A DNA stretch of 7,694 nucleotides from CAYNWK01 sp964400875 (GTDB taxonomy: Bacteria > Chloroflexota > Anaerolineae > Anaerolineales > UBA4823). Under the pieces are notes generated by a model. That model ran no database searches, was not told the origin of the DNA, and saw only the letters and a list, made by a program, of their open reading frames with translations. Where the stretch lies: contig CAYNWK010000197.1 in the NCBI GenBank assembly GCA_964400875.1, positions 1 through 7,694 of the forward strand, in the 5' to 3' direction. This document shows positions 5,950 through 7,694 of the stretch, piece by piece (position 1 is the first letter of the stretch; each line of letters opens with the position of its first letter). Position numbers and translations under genes: made by a program.

Positions 5950-7428
5950 TTAAGCTGTCACCGCGGCGCCTTCGCTAACCGGCTGGAAGTCAGGCGGCAG
6001 CAGTCCGGCTTCGGTGACCAATCGGGGGACGATGTCTTCCCAGCCGACGGCCATAATGTGCAGTCCATTGACGCCTTCTTTCTCACGGATGGCTTCGATC
6101 AGCTCCAGGGCAATGGTGAAACCCTCTTCTGCTGCGCCGTCTCCGGCGTCTTCCATGCGCTTCATCAGCGCATCGGGGATGAACACGCCGGGCACTTCGT
6201 TGTTCATGTATTGGGCCATGCGCAGGCTCTTCAGCGGTGTGATGCCGATCAGGATGTAAACTTTATCCATGATGTTCCGCTTGGCCAGCTGGTCGAGCCA
6301 TACTTCTAACCCGTCCGCGTCGTAGACCAGGTTGGTTTGGAAGAACTGCGCGCCGGCGTTGATTTTCTTGTGTTCGCGTAGGGCCTGGAATTTCGGTTCA
6401 GAAGCAAACGGGGATGCGGCCGCGCCCAGGAAGTATTTCGGGGGGTATTTGAGCTTGCGCCCGTCGAGGTATTGGCCTTCGTCGCGCATGCGGCGTAAAA
6501 TCCACAGCATCTGGATCGAGTCGATGTCGATGATGTCCATCCGGCCGCGGGGGGCAGGCGCCATTTTCATGCTGTCGCCGGATAGGCATAGAATATTCCG
6601 GATGCCCAGGGCGCTGGCGCCGATCACCTCGGCCTGGAGGCCGGTGCGGGTGCGGTCACGGGCTGCAATTTGCAAGACCGGCTCAGCGCCGTTTTGGACG
6701 GCCATGGTGCTGCAGGCGATGCTGGACATGCGCGGGGTCGCTGAAGGGCAGTCAGTGAAGTTGACCGCAGCCACATAGGGATTGATCATGTCGATGTTCG
6801 ATAGCAGTTTTCCTGTCGCCATCGTCATTGGCGGCGCGACCTCGGATGTCACAACGAATTCCCCGGCTTTCAAGCGGCGCTCAAGCTCGGACATCGGCTC
6901 TTCATACGCCGGGGCGTGGTACTCTGCATCCCCTTGCCACCAGTCCGGCTGGCGGACCGGGCGAAAAACGGATTCCCAGGCTTCGGCGCGTTTGGCAGGT
7001 TCGTTGGAGAGCATATCGGTCAGGAAGTTGGATGTCCCGACCTTACGGACCTGGCGGACCACATCCCCCCAGGTCTCCGTGCCGACTTTTTCCCAGTCCA
7101 GGGGAGGCAGCACCTCGAGGAGCTTCTCCTCCCTGCCCATGGCAAAAGCGCGGTCGTAGATGCGGTACCAGATACAAGGGCGGCTCTCATCAACGTAGCA
7201 GCCTGCTTCGGTGGAGCCGCCGCACGGGCCGTTGCGCGCGCCCTTCGGGCACTCCATCGGGCAGATGAAGGCAGTTTCCTGCAGCAAACAGTTACCGCAC
7301 ATCCGGCAGCCGAACATGGGGCCTTTTACCATTCGCTCTATGGTGGCTAATAACCGTGGACCTGGGGATTCTTTTTTGAAGGGCAGGTATGGGGGTTGCC
7401 AACGACGTCCGGGGGTAAATACTGGCAT
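5950..7428 (-). CDS. metF: Fused MetV-MetF methylene-tetrahydrofolate reductase
   Basis: A 492-residue fusion that makes methyl-THF from methylene-THF, the last THF step of the Wood-Ljungdahl methyl branch. Residues about 15-110 form a MetV-type domain (the 'MTHFR C-terminal' Pfam family) with eight cysteines: C41, C44, C47, C56, C60, C69, C77 and C85, probably binding an iron-sulfur cluster or zinc. After a linker, residues about 183-475 are the MetF flavin barrel. E196 in VTSEVAPP matches the catalytic Glu of E. coli MetF, G284-D285 in CLSGD matches its FAD/folate-contacting Asp region, and Q361 in AQFFQTN matches its folate-binding Gln. In Moorella-type acetogens MetV and MetF are separate proteins forming a complex; here one chain carries both. 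There is no linked HdrABC/MvhD set in the window, so the electron donor is unknown. The ATG at 7428 has GGAG six bases before it. It is a single-gene unit with its own terminator and a probable activated promoter. Confidence 0.93.
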   Translation of the reverse strand: MPVFTPGRRWQPPYLPFKKESPGPRLLATIERMVKGPMFGCRMCGNCLLQETAFICPMECPKGARNGPCGGSTEAGCYVDESRPCIWYRIYDRAFAMGREEKLLEVLPPLDWEKVGTETWGDVVRQVRKVGTSNFLTDMLSNEPAKRAEAWESVFRPVRQPDWWQGDAEYHAPAYEEPMSELERRLKAGEFVVTSEVAPPMTMATGKLLSNIDMINPYVAAVNFTDCPSATPRMSSIACSTMAVQNGAEPVLQIAARDRTRTGLQAEVIGASALGIRNILCLSGDSMKMAPAPRGRMDIIDIDSIQMLWILRRMRDEGQYLDGRKLKYPPKYFLGAAASPFASEPKFQALREHKKINAGAQFFQTNLVYDADGLEVWLDQLAKRNIMDKVYILIGITPLKSLRMAQYMNNEVPGVFIPDALMKRMEDAGDGAAEEGFTIALELIEAIREKEGVNGLHIMAVGWEDIVPRLVTEAGLLPPDFQPVSEGAAVTA

Positions 7429-7514
7429 GACTGGCTCCGTTTATGGGATAAAGGGATGATTGAAGGTCTCTGCGGGGAATTTCATAGAAATCCTATATCT
7501 TTACTCCTGAATAA

Positions 7515-7520
7515 ATTATA
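7515..7520 (-). promoter_or_regulatory. -10 box of the metVF promoter
   Basis: A perfect TATAAT on the minus strand, 86 bp before the metVF ATG, predicting a transcript start near 7508 and a leader of about 80 nt. At 17 bp spacing the -35 hexamer would be AACGTA, far from consensus. This fits a promoter that needs an activator, and a CRP/FNR-type site covers that position. Confidence 0.55.
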
Positions 7521-7542
7521 GGTTTAATCGCCGAGAATACGT

Positions 7543-7558
7543 TGTGACAGAGGTCACT
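7543..7558. promoter_or_regulatory. CRP/FNR-family operator upstream of metVF
   Basis: TGTGA-N6-TCACT, nine of ten conserved positions of the classic CRP consensus, built around the perfect inverted repeat GTGAC-AGAG-GTCAC (7544-7557). Its centre (7550.5) is about 42.5 bp upstream of the transcript start predicted from the TATAAT box, the spacing of class II activated promoters. Which CRP/FNR-family protein binds is unknown. The half-site resembles CRP more than FNR (TTGAT) or CooA (TGTCA). Confidence 0.55.
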
Positions 7559-7619
7559 AATTTCGGTAGAGCAATGTCACAAAGCCTCTGACCTGAATCT
7601 GTCAGGACAATAGAGTGTC

Positions 7620-7649
7620 GGGCTTTCCAACAAACTGGTTGGAAATCCC
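7620..7649. repeat. Twelve-position hairpin near the right edge
   Basis: GGG-C-TTTCCAAC (7620-7631) pairs with GTTGGAAA-T-CCC (7638-7649) with one mismatch and a 6-nt loop. No T-run follows on either strand, so it is a poor intrinsic terminator by itself. It may end or attenuate a leftward transcript from a gene beyond the window, or be part of a leader. The remaining bases to 7694 show nothing I can assign. Confidence 0.5.
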
Positions 7650-7694
7650 GGCCAGTACTAAACAACCGCGGGACAGCAGTGGGGGGAGGTCTGC

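Noticed and set aside
7543..7609. CooA (CO sensor) binding site before metVF
   Set aside because: CooA sites follow TGTCA-N6-TGACA or close variants. The main palindrome has TGTGA half-sites, and no properly spaced TGTCA pair is present, so only a general CRP/FNR-family assignment is justified.
7620..7649. Hairpin as a classical rho-independent terminator
   Set aside because: No run of T follows on either strand; kept only as a repeat of unknown role.
1..7694. CRISPR array, tRNA, rRNA, insertion sequence, phage or toxin-antitoxin system
   Set aside because: I looked for regularly spaced repeats, cloverleaf-like sequences, transposase-like proteins and terminal inverted repeats and saw none.

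Overview
This window looks like an accessory and methyl-branch part of a Wood-Ljungdahl (reductive acetyl-CoA) locus from an anaerobic, moderately GC-rich bacterium. The evidence is the 3' half of formate-tetrahydrofolate ligase, a fused MetV-MetF methylene-tetrahydrofolate reductase, two CooC-type nickel-insertion ATPases and a formate channel. The fused reductase, the DUF3786 protein and the general protein style make me lean to Chloroflexota (Anaerolineae or Dehalococcoidia-like), but this is inference: there is no rRNA or marker gene here, and acetogenic Firmicutes or another phylum is possible.

Layout. 1-788 (+) is the end of fhs, closed by a hairpin terminator. 859-1847 (-) is a two-gene cassette, a VOC/glyoxalase-fold protein followed by a TMEM175-type (DUF1211) potassium channel, with its own sigma70-like promoter just upstream. 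1991-5638 (-) is a probable five-gene unit read leftwards: formate/nitrite channel (FocA-like), stand-alone Lrp/AsnC-type RAM domain, DUF3786 protein, CooC paralogue 2, CooC paralogue 1. It ends in an intrinsic terminator at 1926-1966. 5639-5949 is non-coding and carries the terminator of the next gene and a near-palindrome close to focA. 5950-7428 (-) is metVF. 7429-7694 is its upstream region, with a TATAAT box, a CRP/FNR-type operator placed as at a class II activated promoter, and further GTCA/TGAC half-sites and a hairpin.

How the genes fit together. The formate channel can move formate across the membrane; formate-THF ligase activates formate onto tetrahydrofolate with ATP; MetVF reduces methylene-THF to methyl-THF; the two CooC ATPases would mature the nickel sites of CO dehydrogenase / acetyl-CoA synthase, whose genes are not in the window. 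The RAM-domain and DUF3786 proteins sit between the channel and the CooC genes and are the least understood parts. I see no CRISPR array, tRNA, rRNA, insertion sequence or phage gene. Most of the window is recognisable metabolism. The points most worth following are the putative activator site in front of metVF and the focA-RAM-DUF3786-cooC-cooC gene order.
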